DNA from: Mycolicibacterium aurum
GTDB lineage: Bacteria > Actinomycetota > Actinomycetes > Mycobacteriales > Mycobacteriaceae
Direction of reading: 5' to 3'
DNA length: 64,000 nucleotides
Assembly (NCBI GenBank): GCA_900078775.1
Contig: LT549889.1
Span: forward strand, 558,001 to 622,000
Numbering within the stretch: the first letter of the stretch is position 1; each line of letters starts with the position of its first letter. Made by a program: the position numbers and the translations under genes. This document shows, one piece after another, positions 1-7,859 of this stretch. The notes below the pieces were generated by a model, which was not told where the DNA came from, ran no database searches, and saw nothing but the letters and a program-made list of their open reading frames with translations.

Positions 1-1014
1 GACCGCTGGGGTCCGGGACGTCTTTCGTTGGTCAGCGCGACGCTGATGGCGGTGACCATGCCGCTGCCGTTCGTGACCGACAGCCTGGGTTGGGCGATCG
101 GCGGCGCGGTTGTGTTCGGTGTCGTCACCGGCGCCACCGACGTGGCCATGAACGCCGCCGCGGTGGCCGTCGAACGAGCCTACGGTCGGCCGATCATGGC
201 GGCGTTCCACGGTCTGTTCTCGATCGGCACTGTGATCGGATCCGGTATCGCCGCAATCGGTTTCCTGGTCCACGCATCGACCGTGGTGATGACCGGGCTG
301 CTGGCCGTGGTGGCCGTGGGGCTGACGGCGGTGGCCGCACCCTGGCTGCGCAGTCCGGTGCTGGCCGGCACCGACCCCGGTGCGGACGCCACCGCCGACC
401 CCACCTCCGAGCCCGGTGCCGATCGGAGGCCCGGCGCCCGCCGGGTCCTGGTGCTGGGTGCGATGGCCTTCCTGTGCCTGCTGTGCGAAGGCTCCGCCAT
501 GGACTGGTCCAGCCTGCACGCCCAGCAGCATCTGGGCGCTTCGCCGGCGCAGGGCACGATGGCGTTCGCTTCGGTGGTGACCGCGATGACCATCGCCCGG
601 TTCTTCCTGGACCGCATCGCGCACCGGGTCGGCCCGGTCGCCGTGGTGCGTTACGGCAGTCTGCTCATGGTGGCCGGTGCGCTGCTGGTGGTCACCGTGC
701 CGACCCTGCCGGCCGTCATGCTGGGCTGGGCCCTGTTCGGGCTCGGGTTGGCCGGCAGCACCCCGCAGGTGTTCAGCACCGCAGGCAATCTCGGCGGCCA
801 CGATTCGGGCCGGGTGTTGGGCCGGGTGGTCGGGATGGGCTACATCGCATTCCTGGCCGGGCCCGCGCTGGTGGGATGGATCGGCGAGGCCACCTCGCTG
901 AACACCGCGCTGTTCATCCCCGTCATCGCCGGGGTGGTGTGTGTCCTCGCGGCGGGCACCGTCCGCCACGAGGACACCCACCTGCCCGCGGGGGTTACAC
1001 CGCCTGCTCGGTAG
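1..1014 (+). CDS. MFS transporter, 5' end outside the window
   Basis: The frame is open from base 1, so the gene begins upstream of the window; a TTG at 28 is only an internal codon. The visible 337 residues are a chain of hydrophobic segments with small-residue-rich helices and a charged loop near residues 120-150, the pattern of the second to twelfth helices of a major facilitator permease. The loop separates two six-helix halves. No substrate can be assigned. The last 20 bases overlap, tail to tail, the convergent SDR gene. An inner-membrane transporter is the only reasonable reading; the subfamily is unknown. Confidence 0.8.
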   Translation, partial: DRWGPGRLSLVSATLMAVTMPLPFVTDSLGWAIGGAVVFGVVTGATDVAMNAAAVAVERAYGRPIMAAFHGLFSIGTVIGSGIAAIGFLVHASTVVMTGLLAVVAVGLTAVAAPWLRSPVLAGTDPGADATADPTSEPGADRRPGARRVLVLGAMAFLCLLCEGSAMDWSSLHAQQHLGASPAQGTMAFASVVTAMTIARFFLDRIAHRVGPVAVVRYGSLLMVAGALLVVTVPTLPAVMLGWALFGLGLAGSTPQVFSTAGNLGGHDSGRVLGRVVGMGYIAFLAGPALVGWIGEATSLNTALFIPVIAGVVCVLAAGTVRHEDTHLPAGVTPPAR

Positions 1015-1771
1015 GCAGGATGGTGATCTCGGTGAGGTTGACGTGCCGGGGCACCGCCGCGATGAAGCCGACTGTCTCGGCGACATCGGCCGCGGTGAGC
1101 ACGTCGATGTCTCGGATCAGATCGGCCATCAGCCGGGTCGCATCGGGATCGGTGACGTGCGACGGTAATTCGGTGTCGACCATGCCCGGCTCGATGGTGC
1201 TGACCCGAACCCTCTTGCGTCCCAGCTCCACCCGCAGCAGCCGGGTGAGCTGACTGATGTAGGCCTTGGTTCCCGAGTACACCGAGAACTTCTCCAGCAC
1301 CCGGGTCGCCGCGATCGAGGAGGTGGTGATCAGGTCCGCCGGTTTCCCGGCCGCGGCCGACTCGATCAGTTGCGGGACGAACGCCCCGATCACGTTCATC
1401 ACCCCGCTGATGTTGAGGTCGATCTGGTGCTGCCACTCGTCGAACCGGGTGTCCTGCACCGGTGAGATGAGCTGTACCCCGGCATTGTTGAACACCAGAT
1501 CCGCCGGACCGAACGCATCGGCGACCTTCTCGGCGGCGGCCAGCACGGCCGCCCGGTCGGTGACGTCGAGGGGTAGTGCCAGTGCCGCGCCGCCGGCCTC
1601 GGTGATCCGGGCGGCCAGGCTGTCGAGATTGTCCGCGCGGCGGGCGGCCAGGGCGACCTTGGCACCGAGTGTGGCCAGTCGGTGCGCGGTGGCCGCGCCG
1701 ATACCGCTGGATGCTCCGGTGACCACGGCGACACGGCCGGTCAGCGGGGCGGTGGTGATGACGGTGGACAT
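995..1771 (-). CDS. SDR family NAD(P)-dependent oxidoreductase
   Basis: This 258-residue classical short-chain dehydrogenase has the Rossmann motif TGASSGIG near residue 15, NNAG in the middle, and the catalytic Ser followed by YSGTK. The family oxidises or reduces alcohols, ketones or aldehydes with NAD(P)H in the cytoplasm; the substrate here is unknown. The ATG at 1771 was chosen because AAAGGGA lies just upstream on this strand and the protein then starts a normal distance before the Rossmann motif; a longer reading adds an unconserved N-terminus. The gene is divergent from an XRE/MmyB-type regulator, the usual arrangement for a regulator controlling a neighbouring oxidoreductase. That link is inference. 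Confidence 0.88.
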   Translation of the reverse strand: MSTVITTAPLTGRVAVVTGASSGIGAATAHRLATLGAKVALAARRADNLDSLAARITEAGGAALALPLDVTDRAAVLAAAEKVADAFGPADLVFNNAGVQLISPVQDTRFDEWQHQIDLNISGVMNVIGAFVPQLIESAAAGKPADLITTSSIAATRVLEKFSVYSGTKAYISQLTRLLRVELGRKRVRVSTIEPGMVDTELPSHVTDPDATRLMADLIRDIDVLTAADVAETVGFIAAVPRHVNLTEITILPTEQAV

Positions 1772-1923
1772 CGTGTGTTCCCTTTCGCAGTGCTTGTTCG
1801 TCTCCTTCACCCAACCGCTCCCGGCGCCGGTCATGGGGCGTCAAACCCGCCCGGCATATCGGGGGACAGGTTGGGCCACCTTGAAAGGTGTGGACGTGTC
1901 GGCGCCGGGGCAGACTGGTGCAC

Positions 1924-2817
1924 ATGTCCGATCGCAAACCGGCGGAGCTGGCCGAGTTCCTCAGCGCCCGGCGGGCGCGGCTCACTCCGCAGGACGCGGG
2001 ACTGCAGGACCCCGGCGGCCGTCGCCGCGTTCCCGGGTTGCGGCGCGAGGAGCTGGCCCGGCTGGCCGGGGTCAGCGTCGACTACTACACGCGGCTGGAA
2101 CAGGGCCGCAGTCCCAGCGCCTCGGCCGCGGTGCTGGACGCGCTGGCCACCGTCCTGCAACTCAACGACGCCGAACGCCAACATCTACACCGGCTCGCCA
2201 AGCCACCGACGGCGCAGCGGCGCAAGCGATCCCGGCCGCAGTCGGTGGACCCGGCCACTTTTCGGCTGCTGGAGCTGCTAGATCAGACCTGTTCGCCGGC
2301 GTTCGTGCTCGGCCGTCGCCTCGATGTCCTGGCGCACAACCGGCTCGCCGGGGCGCTCATCACCGAATTCCGGGAGTTACCCGCGAAACTGCGCAATCAG
2401 GCCCGGTTCGTATTCTTCGATCCGCATGCCCGCGAGCTGTACGCGGATTGGGCCGAGGTGGCCGCCGATACGGTCGCCATGCTGCGGCTGGACGCCGGCC
2501 GGTACCCCGATGACGAGCGGCTCTCGGAGCTGATCGGCGAATTGTCGATCCACTCCACCGAATTCCGCACCTGGTGGTCCAAACACAAAGTGCAACGGCG
2601 CACCACCGGCCGCAAGGCCTACCACCATCCGCTGGTGGGGGACCTCACGGTGAACTATCAGGCACTCAACCCCGCCGGTGATCCGGATCAGATCCTGTTC
2701 GTGTACACCACCGACGCCGGGTCGGCCGACGAGACCGCACTGCGACTGCTGGCGAACTGGCCGGGCACCGGCAGGGCCGAGGACGTGGAACATACGGGAC
2801 AGCGGCCGCTGGGCTGA
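1924..2817 (+). CDS. XRE-family regulator with MmyB-like ligand-binding domain
   Basis: The 297-residue protein starts with the conserved element ELAEFLSARRARL and continues with a helix-turn-helix at about residues 35-85 (LRREELARLAGVSVDYYTRLEQG). The C-terminal two thirds match the MmyB-like ligand-binding fold, which in known members binds a fatty-acid-like ligand. The ATG at 1924 is preferred over an upstream GTG at 1888 because the family begins close to this point. It is divergent from the SDR gene with a gap of about 150 bases, so it probably autoregulates and controls that SDR. The ligand is unknown. Confidence 0.88.
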   Translation: MSDRKPAELAEFLSARRARLTPQDAGLQDPGGRRRVPGLRREELARLAGVSVDYYTRLEQGRSPSASAAVLDALATVLQLNDAERQHLHRLAKPPTAQRRKRSRPQSVDPATFRLLELLDQTCSPAFVLGRRLDVLAHNRLAGALITEFRELPAKLRNQARFVFFDPHARELYADWAEVAADTVAMLRLDAGRYPDDERLSELIGELSIHSTEFRTWWSKHKVQRRTTGRKAYHHPLVGDLTVNYQALNPAGDPDQILFVYTTDAGSADETALRLLANWPGTGRAEDVEHTGQRPLG

Positions 2818-2898
2818 GTATTCTGCGAAGCCCGAGACAACGCCCCAGCACCGAACGAGGATGACTCCATGTTCGGGCATTCGAGGAAAGGTGCCGCC

Positions 2899-3276
2899 AT
2901 GACGAGGACGCGCAGAGTCGGGATCGCCATCGGGCTCAAGGCCGGTGCCGTACTGGCCGCCGGTGCCGGGGCGCTGGTGATGGCGGCCGCCGCCGGCGCC
3001 GAACCCCCGCCGAACTGCACCGCGGCCGACATCGCCGGCGTGGCAGGCAGCGTGACGATCACGACCTCGGGCTACCTGTTCACCCACCCCGACGTCAACG
3101 CCTTCTTCTCCGGGCTCGAAGGTCTGCCGGAGGATCAGGTACGCGAGCAGGCCCGCAGCTATCTGGAGGCCAACCCGCAGGTGGCCGCCGAACTGCGCGG
3201 TATCCGGCAGCCGCTGAACGACGTTCGCGCGCGGTGCAACGTGACCCTGCCCATCCAGCAGGACGCGCTGGGGTGA
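2899..3276 (+). CDS. hemophore-related secreted protein
   Basis: The product has about 125 residues, with a basic N-terminus, a hydrophobic Ala/Gly-rich stretch and cleavage probably after an Ala near residue 33. The mature part is small and helical with two cysteines, one in NCTAADI near its start and one in RCNVTL near its end. This is the layout of the mycobacterial hemophore-related family (Rv0203 type), whose members bind or shuttle heme outside the cell. An in-frame ATG at 2869 would add 10 residues and is the alternative start. The stop overlaps the ATG of the next gene (TGATG), so the two are probably co-translated. Heme binding itself is inferred from family. Confidence 0.78.
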   Translation: MTRTRRVGIAIGLKAGAVLAAGAGALVMAAAAGAEPPPNCTAADIAGVAGSVTITTSGYLFTHPDVNAFFSGLEGLPEDQVREQARSYLEANPQVAAELRGIRQPLNDVRARCNVTLPIQQDALG

Positions 3277-3581
3277 TGAGTCACGCACGAATGGCCTTGG
3301 TGGCCTTGGTGATCGCCGGTGGAATGAGCGTGCCGCTGGCCCCCGCTGCGGGGGCTACGGTCTGCGGAACGGTCGGTGGATACCGGGTGAACGTCTCCGG
3401 CTGCGCGGATCCGTTCGCCTACGTCGACAGCGCGCTCCCGCCCCCGCCGCCGCCACCTCCGCCCCCGGGCGCACCGCCGCCACCACCGCCGCCCGCCTAT
3501 GTCCCGCCCCCGCCGCCGGCGCCGAATGTCAGCGTGTGCGCCAACGTCGGCCGGCGGATCAGCGTCACGGGCTGCATCTAG
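3276..3581 (+). CDS. small secreted protein with a polyproline core
   Basis: This 101-residue protein starts at an ATG that shares one base with the previous stop. It has an N-terminal signal peptide of about 27 residues. The mature part has two similar Cys-containing blocks, CGTVGGYRVNVSGC and CANVGRRISVTGC, on either side of a proline-rich stretch containing runs of ten and seven consecutive prolines. Each block would form a small disulfide loop. I do not recognise a named family. Translational coupling to the hemophore-like gene suggests export and joint function at the cell surface, but this is inference. Confidence 0.7.
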   Translation: MSHARMALVALVIAGGMSVPLAPAAGATVCGTVGGYRVNVSGCADPFAYVDSALPPPPPPPPPPGAPPPPPPPAYVPPPPPAPNVSVCANVGRRISVTGCI

Positions 3582-3598
3582 GGGTCCGCATTAACGAG

Positions 3599-3638
3599 AC
3601 TCTTGATTTCCGGAACTAACCAGTTCAGTATCAGGAGT
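3599..3638 (+). promoter_or_regulatory. promoter and nested inverted repeats before the TetR gene
   Basis: A -35-like TTGATT at 3603-3608 is followed after 17 bases by CAGTAT at 3626-3631, which puts the transcript start at or next to the GTG at 3639. Two nested inverted repeats cover this promoter: ACTCTTGAT (3599-3607) with ATCAGGAGT (3630-3638), one mismatch, and GAACT-N4-AGTTC (3613-3626), perfect. This is a plausible TetR operator giving autoregulation. Confidence 0.5.
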
Positions 3639-4262
3639 GTGACGGCGAACACGGACGTGGCGGCTGCATCGCGCCTGCGCGGCCGGCCCCGCGACGATCG
3701 TCTCGACGCGGCGATCATCGAGGCGGTGATCGCCGAGGCCGCCGCCAAGGGGTGGAGTGGGGCGACCATCGAAGGCATCGCCGCCCGGGCCGGCGTCGGT
3801 CGCGCCTCGATCTATCGCCGCTGGTCGAGCAAGGACGAACTGTTCCAGTACGTCGCGCGCGCCATCACCCGGGAGCCCGCGGCCGCCGACACCGGTTGCT
3901 TCGCCGACGACCTGTTCGCCGCGCTGTTGCCGATCGCCGACATGCTGACCCGGCCCGATCTCGCCGCGATCCTGCCCGCGCTGCTGGCCGAGGGGGCCAC
4001 CGACGACGCGATCCGCTCGACCGTGCAGACCTTCGCCGGGCGGTGCCGTCAGCACGCGATCGACGCCGTGCAGCGGGCCCGTCGTCGCGGTGACGTCCCG
4101 GCGTGCACGGATGCCGACGCCCTGGTCGACATGCTGGCCGGCGGACTCGTCTACCGCCGGCTGCTGCTCGGGGAGAGCGCGGATGCCGCGGCCGTCCGAG
4201 CACTCATCCGCCAGGCCGTACAGAACTGCGCCACCGAGACCGGGGAAGGGGAACGCTTGTGA
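3639..4262 (+). CDS. TetR/AcrR family transcriptional regulator
   Basis: The 207-residue protein carries a typical TetR DNA-binding domain at residues 15-65 (GRPRDDRL, then GATIEGIAARAGVGRASIYRRWSSK) and a divergent helical ligand domain. A TTG at 3603 could add 12 residues, but the promoter elements and inverted repeats then fall inside the gene. The GTG at 3639 fits a leaderless transcript and is preferred. The last bases overlap the GTG of the P450 gene (GTGA), so the two form an operon in which the regulator most likely represses itself and the P450. Confidence 0.85.
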   Translation: MTANTDVAAASRLRGRPRDDRLDAAIIEAVIAEAAAKGWSGATIEGIAARAGVGRASIYRRWSSKDELFQYVARAITREPAAADTGCFADDLFAALLPIADMLTRPDLAAILPALLAEGATDDAIRSTVQTFAGRCRQHAIDAVQRARRRGDVPACTDADALVDMLAGGLVYRRLLLGESADAAAVRALIRQAVQNCATETGEGERL

Positions 4263-5470
4263 CGAACGCTCTGGAGGTCGACCTCACCGACCCGCAGCTC
4301 TACACCCAGGGTTTCCCGCACGAACTGTTCACCGAGCTGCGGGCCCGCGGCGCGGTGCACCGCCACCAGGCTGTCGAGGGACGTCCCGCGATCCCCACCA
4401 TTCCGTTCTGGTCCATCGTCACCCACGCCGAGATCCAACAGGCCAACCGGGACTGGAAGACGTTCGAGGCCAAGGGCGGCCCGATGATGGCGCCGGATCC
4501 GCTGTTGTCCGCCGGCCCCACCCTGGTCTCGATAGATCCGCCCGAGCAGGCCGAGATGCGCCGCAAGATCACCTCGGAGTTCACCCCGCGCATGATCGGC
4601 CGGCTGGAAGAACGCATCACCAGCCGTACCGAGCAGATCCTGCAGTCCGCTGCCGCGGGCCAGACCTGTGACTTCGTCAGCGACATCGCCTATCAGGTGC
4701 CCATGCACGTGATCGCCGACATCGTCGGCATCCCCGAGGACGACCGGCCCTGGGTGTTCGAGCGCACCGATCTGCTGCTCAAGACCGGCAACCCGTACAA
4801 CGGCTACACCGATGAGCAGCGGCTCGGACTGCAGGTCGAGCTGTTCGAGTACGCCCAGCGCCTGACCGTCGAGAAACGAACCAATCCGACCGATGACGTG
4901 TGGACCAAACTCGCCGGTCAGCTCGACGGCTTCGAGCTGGAGATGTTCTTCCTCATCCTGGCCATCGCCGGCAGCGAGACCACCAGAAACGCGCTGACCC
5001 AGGGGCTCATCGCCCTGCACGAGAATCCGGAGCAGCTCGCCGAACTGCGGGCCGACCCGGGTGCGGCCGGCACCGCCGCCGACGAGGCCATCCGCTGGGC
5101 CAGCCCGGTGCTGTTCTTCGGGCGCACCGCCACCACCGACGTCACCGTCGGCGGGCAGGACATCAAGGCCGGTGACCGGGTGTTGTTCTGGTATCCGTCG
5201 GGCAACCGCGACGAGGCCGTGTTCCCGGATCCGTTCCGATTCGACATCCGCCGCTCACCCAACCCGCATCTGTCCTTCGGCGGCGGCGGTGTGCACTACT
5301 GCCTGGGTGCGAACCTCGCCCGCAAGGAGGTCGAGGCGGTGTTCGCTGCCATCGCGGCGGGCTACGACATCGAACCGGCCGGGCCCGCGGTCTGGGCCGG
5401 TGGGGGACCGGTGCACAACGTGGGCATCGGCATCGACGCGCTGCCCGTCCGGGTCACCACCCGCTCCTGA
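4259..5470 (+). CDS. cytochrome P450
   Basis: This 403-residue bacterial class I P450 shows the I-helix AGSETT near residue 238, the ExxR of the K-helix (EAIR) near 278, and the heme loop FGGGGVHYCLG with the axial cysteine near 348. It needs an external ferredoxin and reductase, neither of which is adjacent. The GTG at 4259 has GGAAGGGG upstream and overlaps the stop of the TetR gene by four bases, showing translational coupling. The substrate is unknown. The length is normal and no key residue is missing. Confidence 0.93.
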   Translation: MTNALEVDLTDPQLYTQGFPHELFTELRARGAVHRHQAVEGRPAIPTIPFWSIVTHAEIQQANRDWKTFEAKGGPMMAPDPLLSAGPTLVSIDPPEQAEMRRKITSEFTPRMIGRLEERITSRTEQILQSAAAGQTCDFVSDIAYQVPMHVIADIVGIPEDDRPWVFERTDLLLKTGNPYNGYTDEQRLGLQVELFEYAQRLTVEKRTNPTDDVWTKLAGQLDGFELEMFFLILAIAGSETTRNALTQGLIALHENPEQLAELRADPGAAGTAADEAIRWASPVLFFGRTATTDVTVGGQDIKAGDRVLFWYPSGNRDEAVFPDPFRFDIRRSPNPHLSFGGGGVHYCLGANLARKEVEAVFAAIAAGYDIEPAGPAVWAGGGPVHNVGIGIDALPVRVTTRS

Positions 5471-5478
5471 GTCGTCCA

Positions 5479-5507
5479 GCGCGCCTACGGGTTTCCCGTG
5501 GGCGCGC
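5479..5507 (+). terminator. strong hairpin after the P450 gene
   Basis: The arms GCGCGCCTACGGG and CCCGTGGGCGCGC pair over 13 positions (one G-U) around a three-base loop, nine bases after the P450 stop. There is no T-run, as is usual in mycobacteria. Confidence 0.65.
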
Positions 5508-5762
5508 CGGACGGTGTTTGAAAATCGAACTTCCGTCGGGCCGGTGAGCGAAAAGATTCCGGCCCGCGACATCCGCTGAGCGAAAGTCGGCTGGACGCCG
5601 GAGCGGAAGTGTTTGTGTAGCAGAGCTTTCCGGGGTACATCTGACCGCGGGGCGCGCCGGGGTTGGCCGGTGCGCCCTTTTGGCCGTTGCCCCGTCACGG
5701 TGGCGACGCGCGTTCGTCGTTCATGCGGCCTACCGCCGCAGGGACATCGAGAGGAGTCGCGA

Positions 5763-6524
5763 TTGTCCGACCAGCGAGCCGGTGCTGCAGATGGCCAGTG
5801 CTGCGCGACACGGCCGTTGTTGGCGGATGCCGCGTTGCTGATGCAGTTGGTGGAGTTGGCGGATTCGTTGCAACGCGACGACGCGACCGACTTCGCCGGC
5901 GCGATGCAGGCGATCAACGCGGGCTCGGTGACCATGGTCGGCGGGGCGTCCTACGGCGGGATCACGGTGATCCAGAACGGCGGCATGGTCACCACCCTGG
6001 GCGCCACCCACCGTTACCCGGTGGTGCTGGACACCGCCCAGGGCGAGACCGGCGAGGGGCCGGGGTTGTCGGCAGCGTGGGACCGGCAGACCGTCCGGGT
6101 CGATGATCTGCGGGCCGATCTGCGCTGGCCCGAGTTCCGGCGGATCGCCCTGGCCCGGACCGCCGTTCGCTCCCTGCTCTATGTCCACCTGCGCGGCGAC
6201 GACGCGCGGGTGGCTGCGTTGTGCTTCCTGTCCGAATCCCCGGACGCGTTCGCCGACGAGGCGGTCCAGATGGCCGAACTGCTGGCCGCGCACACCACGA
6301 TGGCCTGGAACCTGCGGCGCCGCCAGGAGCAGTTCTCCATCGCCCTGGACTCCCGCGACATCATCGGCCAGGCGAAGGGAATGCTGATGGAGCGCTACGG
6401 GATCGACGCCGATGCGGCCTTCGCCCTGTTGAAGAAGATGTCGCAGGAGTCCAACGTCAAACTGTCCCGCATCGCCGAGAACGTCGTTGCTCTGACGCAT
6501 CCCGGCACGAAGCCGAATCAGTAA
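5763..6524 (+). CDS. GAF and ANTAR domain regulator
   Basis: The 253-residue protein has a GAF-type sensor domain (about residues 15-175) and a C-terminal ANTAR domain (about 190-245: DIIGQAKGMLMERYGI, then AFALLKKMSQESNVKL). ANTAR proteins bind paired hairpins in nascent RNA and act as antiterminators; the GAF domain may sense a small molecule or redox state. The TTG at 5763 follows GAGAGGAG at the right distance; the longer upstream reading lacks family-like sequence. The 292-base region before it holds the P450 terminator and two TGAGCGAAA repeats (5545-5553 and 5577-5585) whose role is unknown. Confidence 0.85.
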   Translation: MSDQRAGAADGQCCATRPLLADAALLMQLVELADSLQRDDATDFAGAMQAINAGSVTMVGGASYGGITVIQNGGMVTTLGATHRYPVVLDTAQGETGEGPGLSAAWDRQTVRVDDLRADLRWPEFRRIALARTAVRSLLYVHLRGDDARVAALCFLSESPDAFADEAVQMAELLAAHTTMAWNLRRRQEQFSIALDSRDIIGQAKGMLMERYGIDADAAFALLKKMSQESNVKLSRIAENVVALTHPGTKPNQ

Positions 6525-6542
6525 CCGCCACCGGTCGTTCGG

Positions 6543-7496
6543 TCAGGTGCGCAACGTCGACATCGGCGACCGCCCGTAGGTCTGCCGGTAGTAGGCGGCG
6601 AACCGACCGCCGTGCGCGAAGCCCCATCGTTTGGCCACGGTGCTCACCGCGGTGTCCGCCGGCGAACTCGCCAGCAGATCCTGATGTGCCCGGTCCAGTC
6701 GGACCCGGCGCAGATACTCCGAGGGCGTGCAGTCCAGATGGCGGCGGAACATGTACTGCACCGCGCGCGGGGTGAGGAACACGGCGTCGGCGATGTTGCG
6801 GGGGGTGATGTCCTCGTGTGCGTGTTCGTCGACGTACGCGATCGCCCGGCGCAACAGCACCGGCTGGGCGGCGTCACGGCGGTCGGTGGCGGTCGGCTCG
6901 ACCAACGCATTGTTGGGGAAGGCCTGCAGCGTCGCGGCGGCCAGGTGGGTGAGGACGGAGTCGACGATCAGCGGGGAGGTGCGGGCCTGCTCGTCGCTGG
7001 CGACGTGATCCCGCAGATAGCCCAACAGCGTGCTGAGCCGCTGTTTGGCGGCCGACGAGATCGGGCGGTGGCCCTCGAGGCGGACCTTTCCCACCCGGTC
7101 CTGGGGTGCCGTGTCGGCGACCCGGTCGAACAGCGCCGGGTCGAACACCGTCAGGTCGTACTCGGCCGCGCAGACCCGGCCGGAGTACGGCAGCTCGGGC
7201 GGGGTGAGCACGGTCAGATCCCCGGGCGCGAACACGTCGGTCGGCGCCCCGATGAAGTTCTCCTCGATGTGACCGCTGTACACCTCGCACAGCACGATGG
7301 TGCCGAGCGGACTGGCGTTGTAGCTCATGTCGTAGGTGACGGCTAACCGATCCAGGCCGACGGGGCCCAGCGCACGCCGCTGCACGTGGGTCCGCGCCGG
7401 GTCACCCTCACCACCGATGCTCATCCTGGTGTAGGTCTTGACCAGGAAGTCCTCGGTCTCCCCGAGGTCATCGCTGTCGAAGCTCAAATCCTGCAT
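6543..7496 (-). CDS. AraC family transcriptional regulator
   Basis: The 317-residue protein has an N-terminal AraC-binding-like cupin region and a C-terminal pair of helix-turn-helix motifs at about residues 215-315, ending RWGFAHGGRFAAYYRQTYGRSP, the conserved AraC signature. An in-frame start at 7517 would add seven residues. It converges on the ANTAR gene. The next gene upstream on the same strand is a tiny zinc ribbon, whose promoter region carries direct repeats suited to an AraC dimer. The ligand is unknown. Confidence 0.88.
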   Translation of the reverse strand: MQDLSFDSDDLGETEDFLVKTYTRMSIGGEGDPARTHVQRRALGPVGLDRLAVTYDMSYNASPLGTIVLCEVYSGHIEENFIGAPTDVFAPGDLTVLTPPELPYSGRVCAAEYDLTVFDPALFDRVADTAPQDRVGKVRLEGHRPISSAAKQRLSTLLGYLRDHVASDEQARTSPLIVDSVLTHLAAATLQAFPNNALVEPTATDRRDAAQPVLLRRAIAYVDEHAHEDITPRNIADAVFLTPRAVQYMFRRHLDCTPSEYLRRVRLDRAHQDLLASSPADTAVSTVAKRWGFAHGGRFAAYYRQTYGRSPMSTLRT

Positions 7497-7593
7497 TTGG
7501 CCAACCCCATCGCGCACCGCCGCAAAATCAGGCCTCCAGCGAATACACCGGCGGCCGGGCTCCGCGGCAAGGCACGATCAGCAGGGTGTGCGG

Positions 7594-7704
7594 TCAGGCC
7601 ACCGCCGCGTCACGGGCGGTGTCGGCGGGGGCCTGCGCACACGAGACGCAGTCGGGCGAATCGATGTCCATCTGACCGCAGCTCGTGCAGATAAAGGGAA
7701 TCAC
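7594..7704 (-). CDS. 36-residue zinc-ribbon protein
   Basis: A GTG at 7704 follows GGAGGT with seven bases of spacing, the best ribosome binding site in the area. It opens a 36-residue frame beginning MIPFICTSCGQ. The sequence contains CTSC and CVSC separated by nine residues, a rubredoxin-like zinc-binding knuckle, followed by an Ala-rich tail. Such small proteins usually bind Zn and act in protein or nucleic-acid contacts; nothing more specific can be said. It lies 97 bases upstream of the AraC gene on the same strand and downstream of the broken metallo-hydrolase gene. Confidence 0.7.
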   Translation of the reverse strand: MIPFICTSCGQMDIDSPDCVSCAQAPADTARDAAVA

Positions 7705-7780
7705 GGAAGGCACCTCCAGATCGGGTCTGCGGCGCGCCGTCGCGCCTCGTGGCTGCCCTGTACCCCGGCGGGGTGTGGGT

Positions 7781-7817
7781 CGAAACCGAACTGTGACACG
7801 AAACCGAGTGTTAACAC
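7781..7817. promoter_or_regulatory. direct repeats and palindrome upstream of the zinc-ribbon gene
   Basis: CGAAACCGA occurs at 7781-7789 and again at 7799-7807, 18 bases apart, followed directly by the perfect palindrome GTGTTAACAC (7808-7817). Direct repeats at about two helical turns are typical of AraC-type sites, and an AraC gene is adjacent. The assignment is inference. Confidence 0.4.
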
Positions 7818-7859
7818 CCGACGGCCTCACCGCCGGGGGTCCGACCGCGAGGCGGTAGG

